Assembly (NCBI RefSeq): GCF_007833635.1
Contig: NZ_CP031125.1
Coordinates: forward strand, 1-64,000
DNA length: 64,000 nt
Direction: 5' to 3'
From: Candidatus Pelagibacter sp. FZCC0015
GTDB lineage: Bacteria > Pseudomonadota > Alphaproteobacteria > Pelagibacterales > Pelagibacteraceae
The position numbers and the translations under genes were made by a program. Below are positions 43,343 to 51,947 of the stretch, piece by piece. The notes under the pieces are model-generated. The model had not been told where the DNA came from. It saw nothing but the letters and a program-made list of their open reading frames with translations, and did no database searches. Position 1 is the stretch's first letter, and each line of letters starts with the position of its first letter.

Positions 43343-43390
43343 TTGTCCAAAATGGGTTGACACTATAAAATATTTTGTCCATATTGGGTT
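43343..43390. promoter_or_regulatory. Paired operator and promoter of the two-HTH regulator
   Basis: TTGTCCAAAATGGGTT (43343-43358) and TTGTCCATATTGGGTT (43375-43390) are direct repeats 32 bp apart, each with an inverted CCA...TGG core. A consensus -35 TTGACA (43357-43362) lies between them, with CATATT (43380-43385) 17 bp later as a possible -10 inside the second repeat. The arrangement suggests repression by a regulator on three helical turns of DNA, probably autoregulation. Confidence 0.65.
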
Positions 43391-43399
43391 TTCTTAAAT

Positions 43400-44362
43400 A
43401 TGAAGTCTTTACCCAGTATAACAAGTAAGATTAATGAGAATTTAATCCATAAAACAATCACGGATAATTTTGCCGCATTGGCGCCCGCTTATTATACCTT
43501 AGCCAGCAATTGGTTTGTTAGAGCATACAATCACTTCAAAGACATAGATAAGTTTGTAATAATTATATATTTGATTAATCAGGATCTTATTTTTTTTAGA
43601 CAAAATGCAATTAAAGTAGACTATGAGACGTTTTACAAAGATAAAGCAATCGAAATTGATAAAATTAATATTTCAGATATTTCCAAAGATCTAAAATTAC
43701 CAAAAGAAAGTGTTAGACGAAAAGTTTTAGAGTTAGAAAATCAAGGTATTATAAAAAGAACTGGAAAAAAATTATTTATTGTTAGAGACACACTATATGC
43801 AGCAAAAGCAACTGATACTCTAACAGAAATAGCAACTATACTACATCAATTCAATAGAATATTAAAAAAAGAAAAATTAGTTCAAGAGGTTTACTCTATA
43901 AAAGAGATTATCAACTCAATGAAAGAAAATTTTTCTTTTTGCTGGTATCAATTTAATAAATTTTGGTTTACCTATCTTAATCGATGGAGATCTGAGGTTA
44001 AAGATTTAGAAACTTTAGGCATTGGTTTAGTTGTGGTAATCAATGCAGTGAAAAATAAAGATTTTTCTCCAAATCAAAAATTAAGTTCATATAGCAAAGA
44101 GGTTATGGGCTCAGATACAAGAGGCGTGAATGCTATGTCTATTTCTGAAATAACAGGCATTCCAAGACCTACCGTTGTAAGAAAATTAAAATTTTTAATA
44201 GATAAAAAGTTTCTTTACATAAATGAAAAAAAATTAATTTCATTTCATGCTAAAGATAATGCTTTTCTTAAAACTAATGAAATAGTCAATAAAAATGTGA
44301 TTGACTTAAGTAACTTTGTTTTTAGAGTTTTTAACCAAATAAGAATAATAAACTCTAATTAG
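43400..44362 (+). CDS. Transcriptional regulator with two winged-helix domains
   Basis: A 320-residue protein with two similar halves, each with a hydrophobic helical region followed by a winged HTH: residues ~91-127 (ISDISKDLKLPKESVRRKVLELENQGIIKR) and ~247-282 (SISEITGIPRPTVVRKLKFLIDKKFLYI). No ligand or receiver domain was recognised. The duplicated layout suggests one chain makes a pseudo-dimer. The promoter carries paired repeats close to the start codon, consistent with self-regulation. Its targets may include the tau region. Confidence 0.75.
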   Translation: MKSLPSITSKINENLIHKTITDNFAALAPAYYTLASNWFVRAYNHFKDIDKFVIIIYLINQDLIFFRQNAIKVDYETFYKDKAIEIDKINISDISKDLKLPKESVRRKVLELENQGIIKRTGKKLFIVRDTLYAAKATDTLTEIATILHQFNRILKKEKLVQEVYSIKEIINSMKENFSFCWYQFNKFWFTYLNRWRSEVKDLETLGIGLVVVINAVKNKDFSPNQKLSSYSKEVMGSDTRGVNAMSISEITGIPRPTVVRKLKFLIDKKFLYINEKKLISFHAKDNAFLKTNEIVNKNVIDLSNFVFRVFNQIRIINSN

Positions 44363-45206
44363 CTTTTCTTAAAATATAAATAAAAATAAATCCAGTTATA
44401 TACATGATTAGTGCATAAGCACCTGTAGGAATAGCGTACAATATATCCGTACCAAATATTTGTGTAGAAACAAACAATGCTAAAGTTCCATTTTGTAATC
44501 CACATTCTAAAGCAATGCACCTCATTTGTTTAACACCCGAAGTAAAAGCTTTTGCAATGTAATATGCAATAACCATCATTGAAATATTTAAGATTAAAGC
44601 AATTAAACCTGCTTGTTTTATAAAGCTAATAAAATTTTCTCTTTCTTCATAAAACGCTGCAACAAAAAAAACGGCAAACAAAACTATGTTGAGTTTATTA
44701 AATATTTCAACTTTAGAAGATATGAAATTTTCAGCAAATTTTCTGATGATCATTCCTAATATTACAGGTACCGTTACAACAAAAAACATTTTTAAAGCTA
44801 TTCCTGTCATTGAAATATTTCGAGAAACTTCTGTTATCCCTAACATATCTGCAGATGTAAAAATTATTAAAGGAACTGTAATTATGCTTAATAAACTAAT
44901 TACGGCAGTTAAAGAAATTGATAATGCAACATCACCATCAGCAAATTTTGTCATTACATTAGAGGTTACACCCCCTGGTGCTGCAGCTATGATCATAACC
45001 CCTATTGCTATTTCAGGCGGTGTTTTTAAAATTAAAATTAATATATATGCTACAATTGGAAGAATTATTAATTGAGAAATAAAACCAACAATAAAATCTT
45101 TTGGTGTTTTGAATACTCTTCCAAAATCTTCTAGTTTTAATCCTAGGCCTAAGCCTAACATGATCAGAGCCAATATGATTGGCGCTATCTTAGTTACAAT
45201 CTCCAA
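44355..45206 (-). CDS. Bile acid:sodium symporter (BASS) family transporter
   Basis: A 283-residue protein with about nine or ten hydrophobic helices and the BASS signature MIIAAAPGGVTSNVMTKFADGDVALSISLTAV in the middle and ALECGLQNGTLALFV near the end. BASS proteins co-transport organic acids with sodium; substrates include pyruvate and 2-oxo acids in other members. It overlaps the regulator gene tail-to-tail by 8 bp. The substrate is unknown. Confidence 0.88.
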   Translation of the reverse strand: MEIVTKIAPIILALIMLGLGLGLKLEDFGRVFKTPKDFIVGFISQLIILPIVAYILILILKTPPEIAIGVMIIAAAPGGVTSNVMTKFADGDVALSISLTAVISLLSIITVPLIIFTSADMLGITEVSRNISMTGIALKMFFVVTVPVILGMIIRKFAENFISSKVEIFNKLNIVLFAVFFVAAFYEERENFISFIKQAGLIALILNISMMVIAYYIAKAFTSGVKQMRCIALECGLQNGTLALFVSTQIFGTDILYAIPTGAYALIMYITGFIFIYILRKAN

Positions 45207-45362
45207 TGACTTCCCCCTCTAGAACAAAATTTATACAATTTTTAGGAGTTTGATAAGTAAAATAAATTTTAAACCTAGAAGTGAATTTGACAATAAAACA
45301 GTAACAATTTTTAATAAAACATATTAACTTTTAGTACAATATAACTTTAGAGAGAGGAAATA

Positions 45363-46400
45363 ATGAAAAATCTAATCAAGATAGCATCTATTGTCCTTCT
45401 TTTTTCAATAACATTGTTTGGTCTTACAAACAAAGCTTCTGCAGCAAAATTAACTTTATATTGCAGTGTAGAAATTGATGTTTGTGAAATGCTTGAACAA
45501 GCTTATGAAAAAGAAACAGGCACAAAAGTTGCAATGACAAGAGCAAGTAGTGGTGAAACTTTTGCTAAAATTAAAGCAGAAGCGTCTAATCCAAAAGGTG
45601 ATGTTTGGTTTGGTGGAACAGGTGATCCACACTTAACAGCTGCTCAGGAAAATTTAACTGAAAAATATAAATCAAAACATTTTGATGATTTATTACCAGC
45701 AGCACAAAACCAAGCAAAAAATGCTGACTATAAATCTGTAGGGATTTATGTTGGTGCACTAGGTTTTGGATATAATAAAGATCTTTTGGCTAAAAAAGGT
45801 CTTCCAGCTCCAAAATCATGGATGGACTTAACAAAACCTATTTATAAAGGTGAAATCCAAGTAGCAAATCCTAATTCATCTGGAACTGCTTACACAACTT
45901 TAGCTACAATTCTTCAAATTTTTGGAGAAGACAAAGGTTGGGATTACATGAAAAAACTTCATGCAAATATCAATACATATACAAAATCTGGTTCTGCTCC
46001 AATTAAAGCGACTGGAAGAGGTGAAAACTTAATTGGTATTTGTTTCCAACACGATGGTGTTAAACAAACTAAAAAAGGTTTACCTGTTGTAACGGTATCT
46101 CCTGCTGAGGGAACTGGTTATGAGGTTGGATCAATGAGTATTATTGCTGGTGCAAGAAATATGAAGGAAGCTAAAAAGTTTTATGACTGGGCATTAAGTC
46201 CTGAAATACAAACTATGGTTTTCACTTCAGGAAAATCTTTGCAAGTACCATCAAATACTAAAGCAAAAGCTGATCCTGACGCTCCAGATTTATCTACAAT
46301 TAACTTGATTGATTACAATTTTAAAGTTTATGGAGATAAAGCTACTAGAGCGAGCCTGTTATCTAAGTGGGATAACGATGTATCTGTAATTCCTAGATAA
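45363..46400 (+). CDS. ABC transporter periplasmic binding protein, iron-type fold without iron tyrosines
   Basis: A 345-residue protein with a signal peptide (LIKIASIVLLFSITLFGLTNKASAA) and the FbpA/FutA fold: LYCSVEIDVCEMLEQAYEKETG and VGIYVGALGFGYNKDLL. Where iron-binding members have an adjacent tyrosine pair, this one reads LIGICFQHDGVKQTKKGLP, so iron is unlikely. Together with pta and the HpsN-like gene downstream, a small organic ligand such as a sulfonate is plausible. A 9-bp stem spanning its stop codon leads into the permease start. Confidence 0.85.
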   Translation: MKNLIKIASIVLLFSITLFGLTNKASAAKLTLYCSVEIDVCEMLEQAYEKETGTKVAMTRASSGETFAKIKAEASNPKGDVWFGGTGDPHLTAAQENLTEKYKSKHFDDLLPAAQNQAKNADYKSVGIYVGALGFGYNKDLLAKKGLPAPKSWMDLTKPIYKGEIQVANPNSSGTAYTTLATILQIFGEDKGWDYMKKLHANINTYTKSGSAPIKATGRGENLIGICFQHDGVKQTKKGLPVVTVSPAEGTGYEVGSMSIIAGARNMKEAKKFYDWALSPEIQTMVFTSGKSLQVPSNTKAKADPDAPDLSTINLIDYNFKVYGDKATRASLLSKWDNDVSVIPR

Positions 46401-46412
46401 TTTTAGGAATTA
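46387..46412 (+). other. Stem-loop over the binding-protein stop codon and permease ribosome site
   Basis: Perfect 9-bp arms TAATTCCTA (46387-46395) and TAGGAATTA (46404-46412), with an eight-base loop. The stop codon TAA is in the loop region and the AGGA ribosome site for the permease is in the 3' arm, directly against its ATG. Ribosomes ending the first gene would open the stem, coupling translation of the second. Confidence 0.75.
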
Positions 46413-48611
46413 ATGAGAGGACTCGTTATCTGTTGGATGCTCATAGGAGGATTGGGCTTCCTAATCTTTCCATGGTATGTAACAGGTGACGGGTTTTTCT
46501 CAATAAACTGGATATTAGAATATTCTTTAGAAGATTACGGTTCTGTATTACCTCAAGTATTTATAAATAAAAAATATTGGCTTTTACCAATATTACTTCC
46601 TTTAATTTTTCCTTTAGCAACATTAAAATTAAATCAGAACAATCCTCTGTATTCCAAAATTTTCTTATACTCAGGAATAATTGGATTTATTTATTTTTTT
46701 CTCCAAGGATTTTCTATTGGTATCCGAGGATGGAATTTTGAAATCTTACAATCAATTTTTGGTGATGTGGAAAATCAGTATGGTGTTGGCTCAGGTGCAG
46801 TTTTAACTTGTTGTACATTTGTATTTTATATCACTCATGGTCTTTCAGCACGCGGTTGGCTCAATGGAGATAATTTTATAGTTGGAAGTATAGGTAGTAT
46901 TATAATTTTAGTTTCAACTTTTGTATTTTTTCCTATATTTAGAATGTTTACTGTTGCATTTAAAGGAACCGAGGGTGGTTATGAAATAAGTAATTTTTCA
47001 GACAAAATTTTTAATAAAGGAATTTGGGGACTTGATTGTCTTTATAGCGATTATGCTTGTGGTGTTTTTTGGAATACCATTACTATGGGTACGCTTACTG
47101 CCTTTTCATCTACTATTTTAGGTTTAGGGTTTGCTCTTTTAATAGCAAGAACAAGCTTTAAATTTAAAAGAACAATTAGAATATTATCGGTATTACCAAT
47201 AATTACCCCACCATTTGTAATTGGATTAGCGATAATAATTTTATTTGGAAGAACTGGTGTTGTTAGTTCGTTTCTTGAATGGGGATTTGATATTGAGCCC
47301 TCTAGATGGATTTACGGTTTACCTGGAATATGGTTTGCCCAAACACTTGCTTTTACCCCTATTGCATTTTTAGTTTTAATTGGTGTTGTTGAAAGTGTCA
47401 GCCCATCTATGGAAGAAGCATCTCAAACCTTGAGGGCTTCTAAATGGCAAGTTTTTAAAACAGTTACTTTACCATTAATGAGACCAGGAATAGCAAATGC
47501 GTTTCTACTTGGTTTCATAGAAAGTTTAGCAGACTTTGGTAATCCATTGGTGCTTGGAGCAGAATACGATGTATTGTCTACTGAAATATTTTTTGCAATT
47601 GTTGGTGCACAGTACGATGAAACTAAAGCAGCAATATTAGCTATGATTTTATTATCTGTTGTTCTAGTAGTATTTTATTTGCAAAACCAATGGTTGGGAA
47701 AAAAATCCTATATTTCAATTTCAGGTAAAGGAGATAGTGGTGTTCATCCTGAACTTCCAAATAAAACAAAATGGGTAATTTATTCAACCGTACTTCCATG
47801 GGCTTTATTGACATTTATAATTTATGTAATGATTATGTTCGGAGGATTTGTAGAAATGTGGGGTGTTGATCATAGCTTTACATTAAGACATTATATTGAA
47901 GCTTTTAGTGTAGATTGGGTAAAAGAAAGAGGTTTCTTATGGACAGGAACTGCTTGGAACTCCTTTAACACTACATTTACTATAGCTTTAATTTCCTCTT
48001 TACCAACTGCTGCAATTGGAATTTTAACTGCCTACCTGTTAACAAGACATAAATTTAAAGGAAAAAATGCTTTTGAATTTGGAACAATGTTAAGTTTTGC
48101 AATACCAGGTAGTGTAATTGGTGTAAGTTATGTTTTTGCATTTAATGTTCCTCCTCTTGAATTGACTGGAACTGGAATAATTTTAGTAATTGCATTTGTG
48201 TTTAGAAATATGCCAGTTGGAGTTAGAGCAGGAATAGCTGCTATGAACCAGCTTGATCCACACTTAGATGAAGCTTCATCAACTTTAAACGCTTCTAGCG
48301 CCCAAACATTTAGAAATATAATACTTCCTTTGCTTAAGCCTGCAATTACAGCATCTTTAGTTTTTAGTTTTGTAAGAGCTATGACTGCAATTAGTGCTGT
48401 TATCTTCTTGGTAAGTGCAAATTATGACTTAGCTGTTTCATACATCCTTGGTAGATTAGAAAATAATGACTATGGCCTTGCAATAGTGTATTCATCTGCA
48501 TTAATTGTGGTAATGCTAATTACAATTACTTTAATGCAATTAATAATAGGAAAACGTAAATTAGGAAGAAGAGATCAAGCAGCTGGAATTTTACAAGGAA
48601 ATTTAGGATAA
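46413..48611 (+). CDS. ABC transporter permease, FbpB type with N-terminal extension
   Basis: A 732-residue protein with two permease halves, each with an EAA loop: EEASQTLRASKWQVFKTVTLPLMRPGI in the first and DEASSTLNASSAQTFRNIILPLLKPAI in the second. About 150 residues ahead of the first canonical helix add four further hydrophobic helices (about 1-20, 56-72, 83-104, 125-141). The two-in-one plan is that of FbpB/AfuB-type importers. The stop overlaps the ATPase start by one base. Confidence 0.88.
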   Translation: MRGLVICWMLIGGLGFLIFPWYVTGDGFFSINWILEYSLEDYGSVLPQVFINKKYWLLPILLPLIFPLATLKLNQNNPLYSKIFLYSGIIGFIYFFLQGFSIGIRGWNFEILQSIFGDVENQYGVGSGAVLTCCTFVFYITHGLSARGWLNGDNFIVGSIGSIIILVSTFVFFPIFRMFTVAFKGTEGGYEISNFSDKIFNKGIWGLDCLYSDYACGVFWNTITMGTLTAFSSTILGLGFALLIARTSFKFKRTIRILSVLPIITPPFVIGLAIIILFGRTGVVSSFLEWGFDIEPSRWIYGLPGIWFAQTLAFTPIAFLVLIGVVESVSPSMEEASQTLRASKWQVFKTVTLPLMRPGIANAFLLGFIESLADFGNPLVLGAEYDVLSTEIFFAIVGAQYDETKAAILAMILLSVVLVVFYLQNQWLGKKSYISISGKGDSGVHPELPNKTKWVIYSTVLPWALLTFIIYVMIMFGGFVEMWGVDHSFTLRHYIEAFSVDWVKERGFLWTGTAWNSFNTTFTIALISSLPTAAIGILTAYLLTRHKFKGKNAFEFGTMLSFAIPGSVIGVSYVFAFNVPPLELTGTGIILVIAFVFRNMPVGVRAGIAAMNQLDPHLDEASSTLNASSAQTFRNIILPLLKPAITASLVFSFVRAMTAISAVIFLVSANYDLAVSYILGRLENNDYGLAIVYSSALIVVMLITITLMQLIIGKRKLGRRDQAAGILQGNLG

Positions 48612-49666
48612 TGAAAAAAGCAGAAGTAAAGTTTGAAAATATAACAAAAAAATTTAACGAAACCACAGCCGTAGATAATGTTAGTTGTAAGTTTGAAGCA
48701 GGAACTTTAACGACTTTGCTTGGTCCATCTGGTTGTGGAAAAACTACTTCACTAAGAATTATTGCAGGTCTAGAAAGAGCTACCAGTGGAAAAATATTAG
48801 TCGATGATGAAGATGTAACATTATTGCCTGCAACTGACAGGGATGTTTCAATGGTATTTCAATCTTATGCGTTGTTCCCACATATGAGTGTTCTTGAAAA
48901 TGTTTCATATGGTTTGAAAATGATCAATGTGGATAAGGAAGAATATATTCAAAAATCATTAGAAACTCTAAAATTAGTAAATTTAGAGGGATATGAAAAT
49001 AGAATGCCATCAGAACTATCTGGCGGACAGCAGCAAAGGGTTGCGGTTGCAAGAGCGATTGTGTTGGAACCAAAAGTACTGCTTTTCGATGAACCTCTTT
49101 CTAACTTAGATGCAAAATTAAGAAGACAAGTAAGAGAAGATATAAGAGAAATTCAACAAAAATTAGGAGTTACAACTATTTATGTAACCCATGACCAAGA
49201 AGAGGCTTTAGCTATTTCTGATAAAGTTATTGTGATGAATAATGCAGTCATCGCCCAAGAAGGTAGTCCAAAAGATCTTTATAATTTTCCAAAAAATAAA
49301 TTTGTTGCAAACTTTATTGGTGATGCAAATGTAGTAAAAGCTGAAATCTTAAATAAACAATCTAACTCTTATGATTTAAAAATAGCTGAAATGAATATTA
49401 AAGTTCAAAATGATAAAGATTTTGAAAAAACTGTTTCTATAGCACTTAGACCTGAAAAGATTTCAATTAATAAGGATAAAAAAGAAAATTCTATTCATGC
49501 AACTGTAAATAATGCTTCATTTGTGGGAAGTAGCTATCAATACATATTAAATTCAAATGCTGGGAAACTGTTTGTAATTTCTGGAGAAACAAATGACATA
49601 TTTAAAGTTGGAGAAGAAGTCTTTTTAAGTATAAATGACCAAGAAGTAAAAATTCTTAACGATTAA
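48611..49666 (+). CDS. ABC transporter ATPase, FbpC/PotA type
   Basis: A 351-residue ATPase with Walker A GPSGCGKTT, signature LSGGQQQRVAVARA and Walker B VLLFDEPLSNLDAKLRRQVRE. The C-terminal TOBE-like region (SIALRPEKISINKDKKENSIHATVNNASFVGSSYQYIL) is typical of the CUT1/Fbp/Pot group. It energises the permease encoded just before it and is followed 5 bp later by pta, so it lies in the same operon. Confidence 0.92.
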   Translation: MKKAEVKFENITKKFNETTAVDNVSCKFEAGTLTTLLGPSGCGKTTSLRIIAGLERATSGKILVDDEDVTLLPATDRDVSMVFQSYALFPHMSVLENVSYGLKMINVDKEEYIQKSLETLKLVNLEGYENRMPSELSGGQQQRVAVARAIVLEPKVLLFDEPLSNLDAKLRRQVREDIREIQQKLGVTTIYVTHDQEEALAISDKVIVMNNAVIAQEGSPKDLYNFPKNKFVANFIGDANVVKAEILNKQSNSYDLKIAEMNIKVQNDKDFEKTVSIALRPEKISINKDKKENSIHATVNNASFVGSSYQYILNSNAGKLFVISGETNDIFKVGEEVFLSINDQEVKILND

Positions 49667-49671
49667 ATTGT

Positions 49672-50583
49672 ATGCTATCAAGTAAAGAAATTATATGCCC
49701 AAATAACCTTCTGGATTTAGCTCATAAAAAAAAAGGTGTTAAAGTTGCTGTTGTAAATGCAGGAAAACCTTTACCAATGTTATCCATTCAAGATGCGGTA
49801 AATGAAAATCTAATTGAACCTATTTTTATTGGTCATGAAGTTGAAATACAAAAATGTGCGGAAGATATTAAATGGGATATTTCTAAATACAAACTTATTC
49901 ATGAACCTGTAGAGAACGATACCGCTAAAATTGCTGCTAAACTTGCAAGTGAAGAAAAGGTTAAAATAATTGTTAAAGGACACATTCATACAGATGTTCT
50001 TATGAAAGAGGTTTTAAAACGTGAATATAATTTGTTGGGCAAAACAAGACTAAGTCATATTTGGCATATGAGTATTGGCAAAGATGATAAACCTCTAATA
50101 ATCACTGATGGAGCATTAAATGTTTTACCAAATGTAAAAACTAAAATGCATATATTGAAAAATGTAATAAATTTTTCACACAGAATAGGAATTGAAAGAC
50201 CCAAAGTATCTGTATTATCTGCAACAGAAGAAGTTTTAGAGAGTGTTCCAAGCTCAATTGAAGCTGCAGAAATAACAAAATTAGCCAAAGAAGAAAATTT
50301 GAATGCAGATGTTTTTGGTCCATTAGCATTTGACAATAGTATTTCAAAAAAATCCGCTGCAATTAAAGGAATTAAAAATTTGGTTGCTGGTGAGGCGGAT
50401 GTGTTGTTAGTACCAAGTGTAGAAACTGGAAATGCTTTGGTAAAAATGCTTATCTATTTTAGCGGAGCATGTGCCGCAGGAGTTGTTGTTGGTGGAAAAG
50501 TGCCAGTTGTGATCACGAGTAGATCTGACGAAGCTCAAGCGCGATTAGCTTCTATTGCAGCTGCAGTTGTTGCATTAGATTAG
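49672..50583 (+). CDS. pta: Phosphate acetyltransferase (PTA/PTB family)
   Basis: A 303-residue PTA/PTB protein, with IIVKGHIHTDVLMKEVL, SHIWHMSIGKDDKPLIITDGALNVLPN and a C-terminal VVGGKVPVVITSRSDEAQARLASIAAAV segment typical of short phosphotransacetylases. It converts acetyl phosphate to acetyl-CoA. In sulfonate degradation acetyl phosphate comes from sulfoacetaldehyde acetyltransferase, which fits the local sulfonate genes, but no Xsc gene lies in this window. Confidence 0.88.
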   Translation: MLSSKEIICPNNLLDLAHKKKGVKVAVVNAGKPLPMLSIQDAVNENLIEPIFIGHEVEIQKCAEDIKWDISKYKLIHEPVENDTAKIAAKLASEEKVKIIVKGHIHTDVLMKEVLKREYNLLGKTRLSHIWHMSIGKDDKPLIITDGALNVLPNVKTKMHILKNVINFSHRIGIERPKVSVLSATEEVLESVPSSIEAAEITKLAKEENLNADVFGPLAFDNSISKKSAAIKGIKNLVAGEADVLLVPSVETGNALVKMLIYFSGACAAGVVVGGKVPVVITSRSDEAQARLASIAAAVVALD

Positions 50584-50658
50584 TTCTAAATTAAGTAAAC
50601 TTATTGAATTCATCTCTTTTATACTTTATTAAAGAGGCTCAAAAAAAAGGAAGCGATA

Positions 50659-51945
50659 ATGGCAATACAATATTTAAAAAAATCACCAAAAACATCTTCA
50701 ACAGATGATACCAAAACAAGAGAAATAGTTGAAAATATTTTAAAAGATATTGAAAAAACTAAAGAGGAAGGTTGTAAAGAGCTTTCAAAAAAATTTGATA
50801 AATTTGAGGGTGATGTAATTGTTTCCAAAGAAAAAATTGAAGAGATAAAGAAAAGTTTAGATCAAAAAACTAAAGACGATGTTCAGTTTTCTCACGAGAG
50901 AGTTAGAAAATTTGCTGAAGCTCAATTGAAAAATTATGGACAAGATTTTGAAGTTGAACTTTCTGAAGGTTTATACGCTGGTCAAAAATTAATTCCAGTA
51001 AATACTGCTGGATGTTATGTTCCTGCAGGTAGATACGCTCATATTGCTTCTGCTGTGATGAGTGTAACAACTGCAAAAGTTGCTGGTGTTAAAAATATTA
51101 TTGTATGTAGCTCTCCAAAACCAGGTGTTGGGGTTCATCCTACTATTGTTTACACAGCTGACCTTTGTGGTGCTGATGTAATAATGAACTTAGGAGGAGT
51201 ACAAGCAATAGCAGCAATGACTAATGGTTTATTTGGAAATGCGCCTGCTGACATTTTGGTAGGTCCAGGTAATCAATTTGTAGCTGAAGCTAAAAGAATT
51301 TTATTTGGTAAAGTTGGAATAGATTTATTTGCTGGTCCAACTGAAATTGCAATAATCGCTGATGAGACTGCTGATCCAGAAATAGTAGCCGTAGATTTAG
51401 TTGGTCAAGCTGAACATGGGTATAATTCACCTGCTTGGCTGTATACAACAAGTAAAGAGCTGGCAGAAAAAGTAATGAAAAGAGTTCCAGAATTAATTGC
51501 TGAATTACCAGAGCTACCAAGAACAAATGCTGAGGCAGCTTGGAGAGATTATGGTGAAGTAGTGTTATGTGATACTGATGAAGAGATGGCTACTATTAGT
51601 GATGAGTATGCACCAGAGCACTTAGAAGTCCAAACAAAGAATTTAGATTGGTTCCATAATAGATTAAAAAATTATGGTTCTTTATTTGTTGGCGAAGAAA
51701 CAACTGTAGCTTATGGAGATAAATGCTCAGGAACAAATCATATTTTACCTACAAAAGGAGCTGGAAGATATACGGGTGGCTTATTTGTAGGGAAATTTAT
51801 TAAAACACTAAGTTTCCAAAGAATGACTAAAGAATCTACTGAATTAGTTGGCGCTGCAGCTGCAAGACTTTCAAGATATGAAGGTATGGAAGCTCACGCA
51901 AGAACTGGGGATGTTAGATTAAAAAAATACGGTTATTCAAATTAA
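50659..51945 (+). CDS. hpsN: Sulfopropanediol 3-dehydrogenase-like (HpsN), histidinol-dehydrogenase superfamily
   Basis: A 428-residue protein of the HisD superfamily: VNTAGCYVPAGRYAHIASAVM, NLGGVQAIAAMTNG and LFAGPTEIAIIADE are shared with HisD. The GQAEHGYNSPAWLYTTSKELAEKVM segment replaces the HisD sequence SQAEHG with P-D-A-Q, and resembles HpsN, which oxidises (R)-2,3-dihydroxypropane-1-sulfonate to sulfolactate. Absence of other his genes supports this reading. A clear ribosome site (AAGGAAG) precedes the ATG. Confidence 0.78.
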   Translation: MAIQYLKKSPKTSSTDDTKTREIVENILKDIEKTKEEGCKELSKKFDKFEGDVIVSKEKIEEIKKSLDQKTKDDVQFSHERVRKFAEAQLKNYGQDFEVELSEGLYAGQKLIPVNTAGCYVPAGRYAHIASAVMSVTTAKVAGVKNIIVCSSPKPGVGVHPTIVYTADLCGADVIMNLGGVQAIAAMTNGLFGNAPADILVGPGNQFVAEAKRILFGKVGIDLFAGPTEIAIIADETADPEIVAVDLVGQAEHGYNSPAWLYTTSKELAEKVMKRVPELIAELPELPRTNAEAAWRDYGEVVLCDTDEEMATISDEYAPEHLEVQTKNLDWFHNRLKNYGSLFVGEETTVAYGDKCSGTNHILPTKGAGRYTGGLFVGKFIKTLSFQRMTKESTELVGAAAARLSRYEGMEAHARTGDVRLKKYGYSN

Positions 51946-51947
51946 TT

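Noticed and set aside
44686..45075. 129-codon open frame antisense to the BASS transporter
   Set aside because: Opposite a membrane protein gene, where long antisense frames are common by codon bias.
45363..46400. Annotation of the binding protein as an iron(III) protein
   Set aside because: The tyrosine pair required for iron binding is absent, so only the fold name is used.
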